A stretch of 64,000 nucleotides of DNA from AP-15 sp963818695 (GCA_963818695.1 CAWFTG010000009.1:248001-312000), one strand, 5' to 3'. Positions 1-8,660 are shown, numbered from the stretch's first letter. The notes: generated by a model not told the origin, from the sequence alone. Translations and numbers: made by a program.

Positions 1-140
1 ACGCCGTAATGATCGCGCAAATCGATAAAGAGCAGCTGCCCATGATCGCGCTTGCGATGGATCCAGCCGGACAGCCGCGCCGGCTGGCCCGCGTCGGTCA
101 GGCGCAAGGCTCCGCAAGTGTGAGTTCGGTAAGCGTGCAT
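1..140 (-). CDS. aspS: Aspartyl-tRNA synthetase, N-terminal fragment cut by the window edge
   Basis: The reverse strand from an ATG at 140 reads MHAYRTHTCGALRL, then SGWIHRKRDHG and LFIDLRDHYG. This is the conserved start of bacterial-type AspRS and opens its N-terminal OB-fold anticodon-binding domain. The enzyme charges tRNA-Asp in the cytoplasm. Only about 46 codons are present; the gene continues left of the window. A weak GGGA lies about 9 bases upstream of the start. The family assignment is seen directly; whether the enzyme is of the discriminating or non-discriminating type cannot be told from this fragment. Confidence 0.9.
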   Translation of the reverse strand, partial: MHAYRTHTCGALRLTDAGQPARLSGWIHRKRDHGQLLFIDLRDHYG

Positions 141-559
141 CAGCGCAGATCCCGTTCGAGGCCGCGGGAACACGGCACGGCCGCCGGCTGTTGTCAAGCC
201 GGCCTCGGGTTGGGAGCCGCGCCGCGATATTATTCACGTTGTCGCCGCAGTCAGGATCAATGGCATCGTGAGCGGCCATGCCGCCATCACTACCCCGCAC
301 CAATCACTTGAGATGCTCCGGGGCGCCGTCTTCGTGCCGCTGGATTGGCGTTGCTGCAAACCGGCGCCTTCGTGCACCCGGCAACCCCAAGACGAGGGCC
401 GCCGCAGCAACGCCGGGAGCGATCAATTGATTTATCCTGCCTTCCTTTCACAAAGATCGGCGCAACAACGAGTTGAACGCAAAAATAGTTCCGGTTGACA
501 TTTTACACTTCTTATGTGGTCGCACCTTTTGACCGAGGTTTCAGCCAGCGGGAAAGCTC
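141..559. other. Intergenic region between aspS and a divergent SDR
   Basis: About 420 bases separate the two divergent genes. I see no ORF with family resemblance and no RNA gene. An AT-richer stretch at about 425-530 precedes the SDR and may hold its promoter, while the aspS promoter should lie in the left part. No clear -35/-10 pair was identified. Confidence 0.4.
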
Positions 560-1376
560 ATGGAACAGCGCGTCGCAATCGTTACCGGCGGCTTGCGCGG
601 GCTCGGGCGCGCAATGGCATTTGGCCTTGCATGGGAGGGACACCATGTCGTCGCGATCGGCCACATCGATGCCGATCTCGCGAAGGTTGAGACGGAGACG
701 GCCGGCACCAAGCCAAAGGGCCAGATCCTGCCGCTCGTCGCGGACCTGCGGCGGCCCGCCGATTGCGACCGCGTTGTCGCGATGGCGCTGTCGCGGTTTG
801 GCGGTGTGCACATCCTCGTGAAACAATGCCGGCCTGACCTTCACGACAATCGACCCGACCCGCTTTCACCGCCCCGCAGGGCAGGTGCCCGACGACATCG
901 TGCGGGTCATCGAGACCAATTACATTGCCGCCGACCAGATGGCGCGTCGCGCCCTCATGATCGAGCAGGGCTGGGGCCGCATCGTCAACGTAACCACCAA
1001 GCTCGATACGATGAACCGGCCGCACACCTCACCCTACGGCGCCTCGAAGGCGGCCCTCGAAATGGCGACCGAGGTGTGGGCCAAGGAAGTCGAAGGAACC
1101 GGCCTGACGATCAACATCGTCAACCCGGGCGCCGGCGCCAACACCCCGGGCATGGCCGAGGAGATGCGCACGATGAGCCGCGAAGGGCGCGCTCCGCGCC
1201 TCGTCGAACCCGACGAGATGGTGCCGCCGATCCTCTACGTTGTCTCGCGTGAAGCCGACACCGTCAATGGCTGGCGCTTCGACGCCAACCTCTGGGACAC
1301 GTCAGTGCCACCGGCGGAAGCCGCCCGCCGCGCCGGCCGCCCCGCCGGCTTCGAACTGCACCCGCAGCCGGCTTGA
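560..1376 (+). pseudogene. SDR family oxidoreductase, single-base frameshift in the NNAG motif
   Basis: This is a classical short-chain dehydrogenase: TGGLRGLG nucleotide-binding loop near residue 10, YGASKAA catalytic motif (Tyr, Lys) and NPGAGANTPGM after it. The start at 560 has GGGAAAG eight bases upstream. The reading frame breaks at about 821-823, where LVNNAG is expected but the DNA has AAA instead of AA. Removing one A restores LVNNAGLT and joins the two frames to the stop at 1376, about 271 residues. The protein is a paralogue of the SDR at 13325-14164, sharing GWGRI-NVTT and the unusual C-terminal WDTS-PP segment. It is either a recent pseudogene or a sequencing indel; the rest is undamaged. 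The substrate is unknown. Confidence 0.85.
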
Positions 1377-1526
1377 CCAAAAGCGAGCTCAAACGAGGCA
1401 TATTTTCAGTAATGTTCTTTATTTCCGCGACGGCGGCAATCAGACGTGAGACCGTGGATCTTGCTGATGTACGTGTGGCGGGTCGGGAGCACCCCTCAGT
1501 CGCCCGGGACCAAAAAGGAAATTCAG

Positions 1527-2279
1527 ATGATTACGTCTTATGCACAGGCTCTCGAGGATGTCGTCCTCGCGAGGGCATTGCGCGATATCGAAAAGGGCTT
1601 CTGGATCGACGTTGGGGCTCATCACCCTCTCCATGGTTCCGTCACCAAGTCGTTCTCGGTACGCGGCTGGCGGGGCATCAATATTGAGCCCGTCTCTGAG
1701 TGGTTTACGGAACTCGCTAAGGATCGCCCAAATGACATAAACCTGAAAGTGGCCGCTTATTCGTTTGACGGCGACCTTCAACTACATGAGATCGTTGGCA
1801 CTGGCCTCTCTACCGTAATTGATGAATTCGCGAACAGGGTACAAGGATTTGCCCAAGATACTATTACCGTACCGTGCCGCACGCTATCAAGCATCTGTGC
1901 TGAACACGTCCAAAGTGAAGTTCATTTTCTGAAGATCGACGTGGAGGGAGCCGAGCAATTCGTGCTGGACGGCTGCGATTTTGATCGCTTTCGACCCTGG
2001 ATCGTGGTGGTCGAAGCGACTGAGCCATTAACGACTGTGCCGACCCATCAGACGTGGGAGCACATCCTGACGGACGCGCGCTATGATTTTTTGCTTTTCG
2101 ACGGTCTCAACCGCTTCTACTCCGCATGCGAAAGACCTGAGTTGAAGCCGGCGCTGGCCTTTCCAGCGGATAATTATACAAGGGCGACCGAGATCTGGAC
2201 CAGGGGGACGATAGAGATTGAAAATCTTCAACTTAAGCAGCGTATCGAAACTCTTGAAGCCGAAATCGGCAGGTTATGA
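1527..2279 (+). CDS. FkbM family methyltransferase
   Basis: A 250-residue protein starting at ATG 1527, with AAGGAAA eight bases upstream. It shows the FkbM pattern: ITSYAQALEDVVLARAL at the N terminus, GFWIDVGAHHP as SAM-binding loop, GINIEPV (acidic residue for the SAM ribose) and FLKIDVEGAE further on. The enzymes of this family O-methylate sugars or lipids in glycan and polyketide pathways. The last 20 residues form a short coiled-coil-like tail rich in Glu and Leu, which may once have led into a longer partner domain. It stands next to methyltransferases and a glycosyltransferase on the opposite strand, so a role in methylating a surface polysaccharide is inferred. Acceptor unknown. Confidence 0.85.
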   Translation: MITSYAQALEDVVLARALRDIEKGFWIDVGAHHPLHGSVTKSFSVRGWRGINIEPVSEWFTELAKDRPNDINLKVAAYSFDGDLQLHEIVGTGLSTVIDEFANRVQGFAQDTITVPCRTLSSICAEHVQSEVHFLKIDVEGAEQFVLDGCDFDRFRPWIVVVEATEPLTTVPTHQTWEHILTDARYDFLLFDGLNRFYSACERPELKPALAFPADNYTRATEIWTRGTIEIENLQLKQRIETLEAEIGRL

Positions 2280-2386
2280 GCTTCTCCCGTTAGGACTCCG
2301 TTTCACGGGACGGTTGCGACAGGCTAGTAGCAATCAAGGATGAAGACCACTAGCCTAGTCGTCCAACATAGGTGACAAAAAGTAGC

Positions 2387-3235
2387 TTACATCAAGGCGA
2401 GCAGCCAAAGCCCCATATAATGATCGTTCCAGAGCGGCGCAGGATAGCTCAGGGGCGCCTTGAGAACATCAACAGGCCGGTCGTTGCTGCCTTCATTGAC
2501 TACGTCTACATTCTGGGGAAACGTGAAATCGTTTGACGCCAGAAGGTATGTCGAGCCCGACCGCTTCATGTTTCCGATCGCCTGGCGGATGTCGGAGTAG
2601 GTCAGGTGATTGAACATGTCCTTGCAAAGGATCAGATCGGCCTTGGCCGGAACTTGCTTGGTGATGTCGAGCTGCTTGAACTCCCGATTAGGATTCTTCC
2701 GTTTGTTGTCGACGATCATGGGGCCGACGATGTCGTAGCCGATATAAGCGACTTGCGCGTGATCGTTAAGAAAGAGTGGCTGCCAATTAAAGTCGCCGCA
2801 AGGGATGTCGGCGATCGAGAGGATGTTGTATTTCGGAATGACCATCCGAAGGATTTCGAGCGCAGTCTGAACATGGCCGCTATTGCGCTTTGAGCCCCAT
2901 CCTGACCGGGTTTCGTCGTCGCCCCAGAGCGCTTTTCCGTAAACCTCGGTGAACCGCTGCTCCAGAAAATTCGGCCTGCACCCAACCGCTTCGCGCCTCC
3001 CGAGTTCTTGGAGGACGATCTCTTCCACCTTACGGTCAAGCTCGCGGGTGAGGATAGCTTCCACCCGCCCCTGCAGGTCGGTTAGAAGCTTTTCATTGAA
3101 ATGGCGCTCCAGCTCCGCGATAAGCACTCCTACGAGTTCGGCTTGGACGAGCGGTGCGATTTTCTTCGATAGTCCGGCAAGAGCTGAGCTAAGAACAGTG
3201 GAGTTGGTTTGACTTGCGCGATTGATTTGGATCAT
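2387..3235 (-). CDS. Class I SAM-dependent methyltransferase with N-terminal helical segment
   Basis: A 282-residue protein. ATG at 3235 is preceded by GGAA ten bases upstream and fits the paralogue's N terminus. Residues 20-80 are predicted helix with two imperfect 12-residue repeats of the type VEAILTREL. The catalytic part has IADIPCGDFNW as SAM loop, YIGYDIV as acidic strand and DLILCKDMFNHLTYSDI as post-motif. It is a paralogue of the gene at 3737-4657, sharing KIAPLVQ-EL, ELERHFNE, the IPCGDFNW motif and a DHYMGLW/THYMGLW end. Context suggests a sugar or glycan methyltransferase. The helical head may mediate oligomerisation or membrane association; this is inference. Confidence 0.8.
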   Translation of the reverse strand: MIQINRASQTNSTVLSSALAGLSKKIAPLVQAELVGVLIAELERHFNEKLLTDLQGRVEAILTRELDRKVEEIVLQELGRREAVGCRPNFLEQRFTEVYGKALWGDDETRSGWGSKRNSGHVQTALEILRMVIPKYNILSIADIPCGDFNWQPLFLNDHAQVAYIGYDIVGPMIVDNKRKNPNREFKQLDITKQVPAKADLILCKDMFNHLTYSDIRQAIGNMKRSGSTYLLASNDFTFPQNVDVVNEGSNDRPVDVLKAPLSYPAPLWNDHYMGLWLLALM

Positions 3236-3279
3236 AAGTTTTCCAGATTTCTCACGGGTATCTGACCGAAACCGCAGAA

Positions 3280-3735
3280 TTATCTCACTTTCAATGCCCT
3301 GGTGCCGTGTTTCGTAGAATAATGAAGTCGATCGAGGAGCCGGACATGCGGTTCTCTGCGGCCCCAAGGCGGCAGATCCACCACCGATACGGCAAGCCCA
3401 CTGCCTTCCATCCAGTCGATCGGCTCGATGGTGTGTCCTGCCCGCTCTGTTTCTGCCACGAGTTCCTCGATATCGCGACGTCGGTGCACCGATGACCCCT
3501 CCGACCCCGATGTGCGGTTATCCGAGATCAGGTCGAACTCGATCGTGTGCACAGCGTATCCCCTCCCGGCTTCAGTAAGTCAAGCGACCGCTTTACGAAG
3601 TCCATGCCGTGCTTCAATTAGTGCAGATGCTCACGCGTCTATGCGGACCAGCGAAAATCAAACTGTCCGCGCAGAGATTTGGGGTTGTCATTCATGTCCA
3701 CCTGGGCGCACTTCACTGGTCGATTGAAAATTCGA
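3280..3735 (-). pseudogene. Remnant of a class I methyltransferase (C-terminal half)
   Basis: Stitching reverse-strand frames gives VDMND, LRGQFDFRWSA, EHL, HGMDFVKRSLDLLKPGG, YAVHTIEFDL, RRRDIEELV and DLPPWG. This order matches the C-terminal half of a SAM methyltransferase family whose intact members read FDFCWSSCALEHLGS followed by LKPGG-AVHT-EF and RRRDIE. There are in-frame stops in the first part and a frameshift right after LKPGG. The last 90 codons (GTG at 3552) remain open and have a GGGAGGGG run in front, but that run encodes the PGG of the old protein. The N-terminal half is absent. It lies between two intact methyltransferases, so a third enzyme of the glycan block has been lost. 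Confidence 0.75.
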
Positions 3736-3736
3736 G

Positions 3737-4657
3737 TCACTGGTCGACATGGATATCCGAAAATTTCCAAAGCCCCATATAGTGCGTTCTCCAAATCGGA
3801 ACAGGCAAATTAAATGGCTCCGCACATAAGTCTAAGTGCCTTGAGGCGTTCCCTGCGTTTGCGTGTAGTTCCTCATTTGGAAAATCAAAATTGTTGGATG
3901 CCAAAAGGTACTTCGAATGCGATTTTTTCATATTCGCGAGTGCCTTTTTTACATCGGCATAAGTAAGGTGATTGAAAAAATCTTTGGACAAAATCAAATC
4001 AGCCCGGGGAGGTAATGCTGACGTTATGTCAAGGAACTCGAACTCATAGCCGGGGAACAACATCTTATTCTTATGAATTAACGTCGGCACAATGTCAAAT
4101 CCTCGATAACTAATTTCGGGGACGCGCTTAAGAAATGCATCTATCCAGTTGAAATCGCCGCAAGGAATATCATTAATCGACATGAACTTGATTTTTTCCT
4201 TTGCAATCTCTAGTGCTGATATCGCCGCGGCGACGGAAGTTAAGTCTTTTCTCGATCCCCAGCCGGATACAGTCTCGCTATCTCCCCATAAGTTTCCTTC
4301 AAAAACTTGTGTGAAGCGGTCCACCAAAATTTTATTAGCATTCGAAGGCTCGTTCCCGTGCAGCACGCGACCGAGCATTGTCGCCATACGCCCCGGTAGT
4401 TCACGTTCGATGATCGCCTCAATACCCCCCGGGAGCTCACGATCGATGATCGCTTCGATGCGCCCAGGTAGCTCACGCTCGATGATGGCCTCGACCTGTT
4501 TCTGAAGCTCCGACAGCACCTGCTCATTGAAGTGGCGCTCCAGCTCCGCGATGAGAATTCCGGCAAGCTCGGTTTGCACGAGGGGCGCAATTTTTGCCGA
4601 TAGCCGGGCAAGGGCAGGGCCGATAAGGAAAGAGCTGGGCCGCTTATTGTTGTGCAC
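3737..4657 (-). CDS. Class I SAM-dependent methyltransferase with 12-residue helical repeats
   Basis: A 306-residue paralogue of the gene at 2387-3235. The start is GTG at 4657; an in-frame stop lies just upstream and there is no clear ribosome site. Residues 55-90 hold three near-perfect copies of a 12-residue unit of the form IEAIIERELPGR, which the paralogue has only in degenerate form. The SAM loop is INDIPCGDFNW, the acidic strand YRGFDIV, and the post-motif DLILSKDFFNHLTYADV. GC content and codon use are lower than in the catabolic genes nearby, as is common for surface-glycan islands. It probably methylates a glycan made with the adjacent TPR-glycosyltransferase. Acceptor unknown. Confidence 0.8.
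   Translation of the reverse strand: MHNNKRPSSFLIGPALARLSAKIAPLVQTELAGILIAELERHFNEQVLSELQKQVEAIIERELPGRIEAIIDRELPGGIEAIIERELPGRMATMLGRVLHGNEPSNANKILVDRFTQVFEGNLWGDSETVSGWGSRKDLTSVAAAISALEIAKEKIKFMSINDIPCGDFNWIDAFLKRVPEISYRGFDIVPTLIHKNKMLFPGYEFEFLDITSALPPRADLILSKDFFNHLTYADVKKALANMKKSHSKYLLASNNFDFPNEELHANAGNASRHLDLCAEPFNLPVPIWRTHYMGLWKFSDIHVDQ
4388..4495 (-). repeat. Three 36-bp tandem repeats inside a methyltransferase gene
   Basis: Three consecutive 36-bp units encode the 12-residue helical repeat (residues 55-90) of the methyltransferase at 3737-4657. The copies are similar at DNA level as well as protein level, so they expanded recently and could vary in number between strains. Confidence 0.75.
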
Positions 4658-4679
4658 GTCGCGTCATCAATTGTCGGAG

Positions 4680-6872
4680 CTAGCGGAGGCTCTTCGTAGG
4701 TATTGTTGAAATTGCTGGCCGTCGCACCCCAATTCCGGACAAAGCCTGCTGAAGCCGCTGCTGCATACTTTCCTGGCAAAAGCGCCTTACAACGGAATCG
4801 CGGAGTTGACGAGCCGCCTCGGCATACAAATTTGAATTGCTCAGGACTTCATTGATTCTGTTGGCGAGTTCATCCGGGCGACCCGGCTCAAAATATAACG
4901 CCATGTTAGAGGTGATCTCATGGAATACTGCTAGATTTGAACAAATCACAGGAACGCCCAACAATGCTCCTTCAACTATTGGAATCCCAAATCCCTCGGC
5001 AACACTGGGAAAAATCATACCCGCTGAATGCCGTATCACCTCTACCTTACGATCATCGTCCAAATAGCCCGTAAAATGCAAATTCGAATACATTTCGGGT
5101 TCATAGTTCATGTAACGGTTGCCGTCGACCTGACCAACCACAACGAAATTCGCCTTACCGACAAATTCCGGGGCGATTTTACAAAATACGCCAATATTCT
5201 TGCGCGGCTCATCGGATGTAACAGTTGTAAAATACGGCAAAGAGCCGTTCCATGACGGAAGGCTGGCGTCAAGGTGCTTGATGTGGTTCGCGCGCGCGTC
5301 AGGATCGTCCGTCAGACGGGCCGCCCTTGCCCGAATGTGTTCTCGACGTTGGCCAACTCGGTCCCGGGCAATAGTCGAGAGATAGGTCGACCTTGCTCTT
5401 GCCTTTGCCGGAACCGCCCGTTCCATCCAATGCTTTGGGATTGATGGATACACCACGATCTGGCGTCTCAATTTGTACTTCGGAAATAAAACGTGAAACA
5501 ACGATCGAGAATATTCCGAGACGAAAATTAGGTTCCCTCGCCCCGCCAATGTCGCCCTCATTTTTCCGAGAAAAGCCCAGCGCCACCGTTGCTCGTAATA
5601 AGGGTCGTTAAGGGGTATCAGATCATGAACGACCGTAAAGATGCGCGAGCGACGGATATTTTTTACCCTTACGTAATGAGGAGTATCCATTATGACCAAA
5701 TCGTAGCCTGCCGCACTTATACCCACTGGATCCAGATCATTTCCAGCGCGTGACATCGCGATTGCATAAAACCGATCAATATATCGAAAACGGTCGAATT
5801 TTCGAAGATGACCGCCTTTTGCCGAGATAATATCTATTTTATTGGGCGGCGTGTTGACGAGAAATTCATATCGCTTAAAAATTACTTCGCAGACGCGCTG
5901 AGAGGCGCGGACTATCGCTGGCCATCGGTTTACCATGATCTGTAAAAACCTATTTTTTTGATCCCATTCAAAGGAAAATAGGTTATCGTTGAAGTATCGG
6001 TGAATCTCTCCCAACTGATAAGAATCGAGGGCAGCCGGAGATAATTTTTTTATATTGTTTATCGTGCCGCGCTCCAATCCATAGCCTGGAGATTTCTGAA
6101 CAATGAGGGTGATTTCGAACCCCATATCACGCAGAATTTCGACCAACGCGATACTGTAGTGGAATATTCCCCGAGCATGAATAGGGGTTCCTAGGCTGTC
6201 GCTGACGAACAGCACTTTCGGTCTGGGGCCGCTATCAGGAAACTCTTGGTCCGTATCCTCGGCCGTATCCGGATTTTGTTCCGCTTCAGGGCGATCATGC
6301 GGCAACCGGATATCTGCCGCTGGCTCTCGGTGTACCGGCGCCGGTACAGCGGCGGGTAACTCCTGCCTCCCCTGTTGGTGGGTTTCCGTCAATCCCTGAG
6401 GAGCGGCAGCAGGGAAAGGCGGCAACGGGGGCAGGCCTAGCTTCAATGCCAGCGCGTAGTACTCAACCGGGGCATCGGTATTCTCCGGATTAAGCTCGGC
6501 CGCTCTGGCATAATACGCTGCCGCTTCTCTGGGGTTTCCTTTCAGTTTCTCGAGATGGCCGATCTGTATATGAAGGTCAGCATCCTCCGGGATCAGCCTC
6601 AACGCGGCGTGGTAACTGCGGCCCGCGCGATCGAACTCGCCGAGCTCCTTATAAGCATGGCCCAATTGGACCTGGACAGCATGCAATGACGGGTTCGCCT
6701 GCACGACACGTCCATAAAATCCGGCGGCCTCACCCCAATCTCTACGATTGGCAGCGGCTCTAGCCTGTCTAATCAGCCCCCGTATGCGGCGCCGCGACGT
6801 CGTCAGACGGACTGCTCCTTCAGGCCCGCGTGGGAACCCGGGGTTCCTCAGATCCGAAACCACATCGGCCAT
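4680..6872 (-). CDS. TPR-containing glycosyltransferase family 4 protein
   Basis: A 730-residue protein starting at ATG 6872, with TTGGGGAGA just upstream. Residues 35-145 carry three TPR units, with motifs such as LGHAYKELGEFDRAGRSYHA. A Pro- and Glu-rich linker to about residue 220 joins them to a glycosyltransferase of the GT-B fold. That part begins at VLFVSDSLGTPIHARGIF and ends with the nucleotide-sugar-binding block GMIFPSVAEGFGIPIVEGA, then LGVPVICSNLAVFHEI. The family transfers sugars from nucleotide donors to lipid- or protein-linked acceptors. TPR fusions often bind partner proteins. It forms the 5' end of the minus-strand glycan block with the methyltransferases downstream. Donor and acceptor cannot be told. 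Confidence 0.85.
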   Translation of the reverse strand: MADVVSDLRNPGFPRGPEGAVRLTTSRRRIRGLIRQARAAANRRDWGEAAGFYGRVVQANPSLHAVQVQLGHAYKELGEFDRAGRSYHAALRLIPEDADLHIQIGHLEKLKGNPREAAAYYARAAELNPENTDAPVEYYALALKLGLPPLPPFPAAAPQGLTETHQQGRQELPAAVPAPVHREPAADIRLPHDRPEAEQNPDTAEDTDQEFPDSGPRPKVLFVSDSLGTPIHARGIFHYSIALVEILRDMGFEITLIVQKSPGYGLERGTINNIKKLSPAALDSYQLGEIHRYFNDNLFSFEWDQKNRFLQIMVNRWPAIVRASQRVCEVIFKRYEFLVNTPPNKIDIISAKGGHLRKFDRFRYIDRFYAIAMSRAGNDLDPVGISAAGYDLVIMDTPHYVRVKNIRRSRIFTVVHDLIPLNDPYYEQRWRWAFLGKMRATLAGRGNLIFVSEYSRSLFHVLFPKYKLRRQIVVYPSIPKHWMERAVPAKARARSTYLSTIARDRVGQRREHIRARAARLTDDPDARANHIKHLDASLPSWNGSLPYFTTVTSDEPRKNIGVFCKIAPEFVGKANFVVVGQVDGNRYMNYEPEMYSNLHFTGYLDDDRKVEVIRHSAGMIFPSVAEGFGIPIVEGALLGVPVICSNLAVFHEITSNMALYFEPGRPDELANRINEVLSNSNLYAEAARQLRDSVVRRFCQESMQQRLQQALSGIGVRRPAISTIPTKSLR

Positions 6873-7169
6873 TATTCTCCCCAACACTCTGAATCCTGGA
6901 TGACGCTGGTACCGAATTGATTAGCGTTTTGGCACACGTATATCCGGCTGGTCGCGGTGCATCCGTTGGAAAACAAAATCTACCCGGACCGTGTTGCGCA
7001 TGACCTATCTTTAAATCAAACACGCACCACCGCAGTCACGGCCGGGTTTAGATACCAGCGGCGCTATCGACTGTCCAGCGGGAGCGGCGAAGATATCGGG
7101 TGAACTCACCCGGCGCCGGTGCGACGTGCCTTGCCGCAGCTCGCCGGACTTGCCTCCCTCCTCACAAAT
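6873..7169. other. Intergenic region upstream of the TPR-glycosyltransferase
   Basis: About 300 bases with no credible ORF or RNA. It should contain the promoter of the minus-strand glycan block, but I did not find a convincing consensus. Confidence 0.35.
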
Positions 7170-7242
7170 TGGAGCGGGCGAGGGGATTTGAACCCCCGAC
7201 CCTAACCTTCAAGGTTGTACTCTGGCCCTGAGGTACACCCGA
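7170..7242 (-). pseudogene. Decayed tRNA-Gly(GCC), anticodon deleted
   Basis: The reverse strand ends GGTTCAAATCCCCTCGCCCG followed by CTCCA, a perfect T-arm and acceptor 3' half of tRNA-Gly with encoded CCA. The D-arm reads TACCTCAGGGCCAGAGTA, close to the usual TAGCTCAGGGGTAGAGCA. The anticodon arm reads AACCTTGAAGGTT where AACCTTGCCAAGGTT is expected, so two bases of the anticodon are missing. The 5' acceptor strand (TCGGGTG) no longer pairs fully with the 3' strand. It cannot decode Gly. tRNA-Gly genes are frequent integration sites, so this may mark an old island junction. Confidence 0.8.
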
Positions 7243-7589
7243 ACCGCCCCGAAAGAAACTCCGGTTCGAACAAAACAAGAATGTGCATTAATCCAATGCA
7301 ACAATGTCGAGCTGCCCCTCCACAAACCGTTCGTTGTAGTGCGTGTGGCCGAAACGTAGACGTTCATGGCCGCCATCTGGGCGCAATTAGCGATAAGCCA
7401 GGGAGACGCGTATTTGTGGTGCGTGAGAAGGACGAAGGGCATATACCCTCCCCTTTATTATCGCGCCTCCGACGGTGCGGGTGATTAACCAAAATAGGGC
7501 TTGCAAGTAATTGGCTTAGCCCCCCAGGGTACGGAAGTTTGCCAAGTTAATGGGCGGCCGCCTCTTGCGTGTCGCGATATGCCCTTGTA
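7243..7589. other. Unassigned stretch between tRNA remnant and kpsT scrap
   Basis: About 350 bases, locally less GC-rich, with only short ORFs that resemble nothing I know. It is probably eroded coding DNA of an earlier island. Confidence 0.3.
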
Positions 7590-7737
7590 CCCTCTCGCGC
7601 GAGCGGCCGCGACGCAGACAGGGTCTGCTCGAGCGGGGCTGGTCGGGAGCTCGACCCTGTCGAGCAGCTGGATCAGCGTCGATTTTCCGGTAACCGTTGC
7701 GACTGGGCACCGCCAAATTTCCCTTCTGAAGCATGCC
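7590..7737 (-). pseudogene. Fragment of a KpsT-like ABC ATPase
   Basis: The reverse strand reads NLAVPSRNG, then after a frame change KSTLIQLLDRVELPTS, then after another EQTLSASRPLAREG. The intact KpsT of this window (30202-30849) reads KLAVLGRNGAGKSTLIRLL, then GRVELPTSGRIEQTMSVSWP. The match over about 45 residues around Walker A, with frameshifts, shows a decayed second kpsT. Upstream it runs into the start of the SDR at 7748, so the 5' end was removed. Confidence 0.65.
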
Positions 7738-7747
7738 GCAGGGACAA

Positions 7748-8545
7748 ATGCCGATCTTGCAGGGTAAAGTCGTGTTGGTGACCGGCGCCGGGGCGGGGAT
7801 CGGCCGCGCCACCGCGCTCGCGATGGCCGAAGCCGGCGCTAACGTGGCGGCCGCCGACATCGACCTCGCCGCGGCGCAGCGCACGGCAGACCAGGCGGCC
7901 GGCAATGCCCGGCGGGCGATCGCAATCGAGGCCGATTGCGGTGACGTCGCGAGCATCGATGCAATGGTTGCGCGCACCGTCGCCGAGCTCGGCCGGCTCG
8001 ACGTCATCGTCAATAATGCCGGGGTCACGCGCTACGCGCAAATCATGGACCTGACCGAGGCGGATTGGGACCGCATCCACCGGGTCAACGCCAAGGGCGT
8101 GTTCTTCTGCCTGCAGCGCGCCGCGCGCGAGATGATCCAGCAAAATCAAGCCGACGGGAGCGGCGGCCGGATCATCAATATCGCCTCGATTTCCGGACGC
8201 GGCTATTCCGGTGCGTCGAATGCCGCTTACGCCGCCAGCAAGGGCGCCGTCATCTCAATGACTTGGATGGCGGCTCAACAGCTCGGCCGGCACAACATCA
8301 ACGTCAACGCAATCTGCCCGGGGGTGACGCGCACCGAGCTCGGAGCGCGCAACGCGGTGGAGCGGGCGGCCGAGCGCCGCGTCACCGTCGCCGAGCTCAA
8401 CGCCGAAGCCGAGGCGCGCATTCCGATCGGCCGCGCCAATCAGCCGGAGGACATCGCCGCGATGGCGGTATTCCTCGCCTCGCCCGCCGCCCGCAACATC
8501 ACCGGTCAAGCTTACAATGTCGATGGCGGGTTGGTGCCGAGCTGA
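7748..8545 (+). CDS. SDR family oxidoreductase
   Basis: A 265-residue classical SDR. ATG at 7748 has CAGGGA five bases ahead; an upstream in-frame ATG at 7733 has no such site. Motifs are TGAGAGIG (cofactor loop), NNAGVT, SISGRGYSGASNAAYAASK with catalytic Ser, Tyr and Lys, then CPGVTRTELG and a typical YNVDGG end. Asp and Ile after the second beta strand (AADIDL) favour NAD over NADP. It is followed closely by an MFS transporter and a diiron protein, so a catabolic role for an organic acid or alcohol is likely. Substrate unknown. Confidence 0.85.
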   Translation: MPILQGKVVLVTGAGAGIGRATALAMAEAGANVAAADIDLAAAQRTADQAAGNARRAIAIEADCGDVASIDAMVARTVAELGRLDVIVNNAGVTRYAQIMDLTEADWDRIHRVNAKGVFFCLQRAAREMIQQNQADGSGGRIINIASISGRGYSGASNAAYAASKGAVISMTWMAAQQLGRHNINVNAICPGVTRTELGARNAVERAAERRVTVAELNAEAEARIPIGRANQPEDIAAMAVFLASPAARNITGQAYNVDGGLVPS

Positions 8546-8569
8546 ACTCCGGCCCATAGTGCCGAAAAT

Positions 8570-8660
8570 TACCCGTCACCCCGCGAAAGCGGGGGCCAAG
8601 ATGACGTCTGCTCGGAGTTCTGTTGCCCTGAGTTCCCGCTTCCGCGGGAATGACGGTGGT
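8570..8660. repeat. Dispersed palindromic repeat overlapping the MFS gene start
   Basis: The segment holds two short hairpins, CCCCGCGAAAGCGGGGG and TCCCGCTTCCGCGGGA, about 50 bases apart. This is the pattern of alphaproteobacterial intergenic repeats derived from ATTCCCGC/GCGGGAAT units. It lies between the SDR stop and the first membrane segment of the MFS protein and supplies the only plausible start codon of the latter. Confidence 0.6.

Noticed and set aside
821..823. Programmed ribosomal frameshift in the SDR at 560
   Set aside because: AAA preceded by GTG is not a slippery heptamer and SDRs are not known to use recoding; a simple indel explains it.
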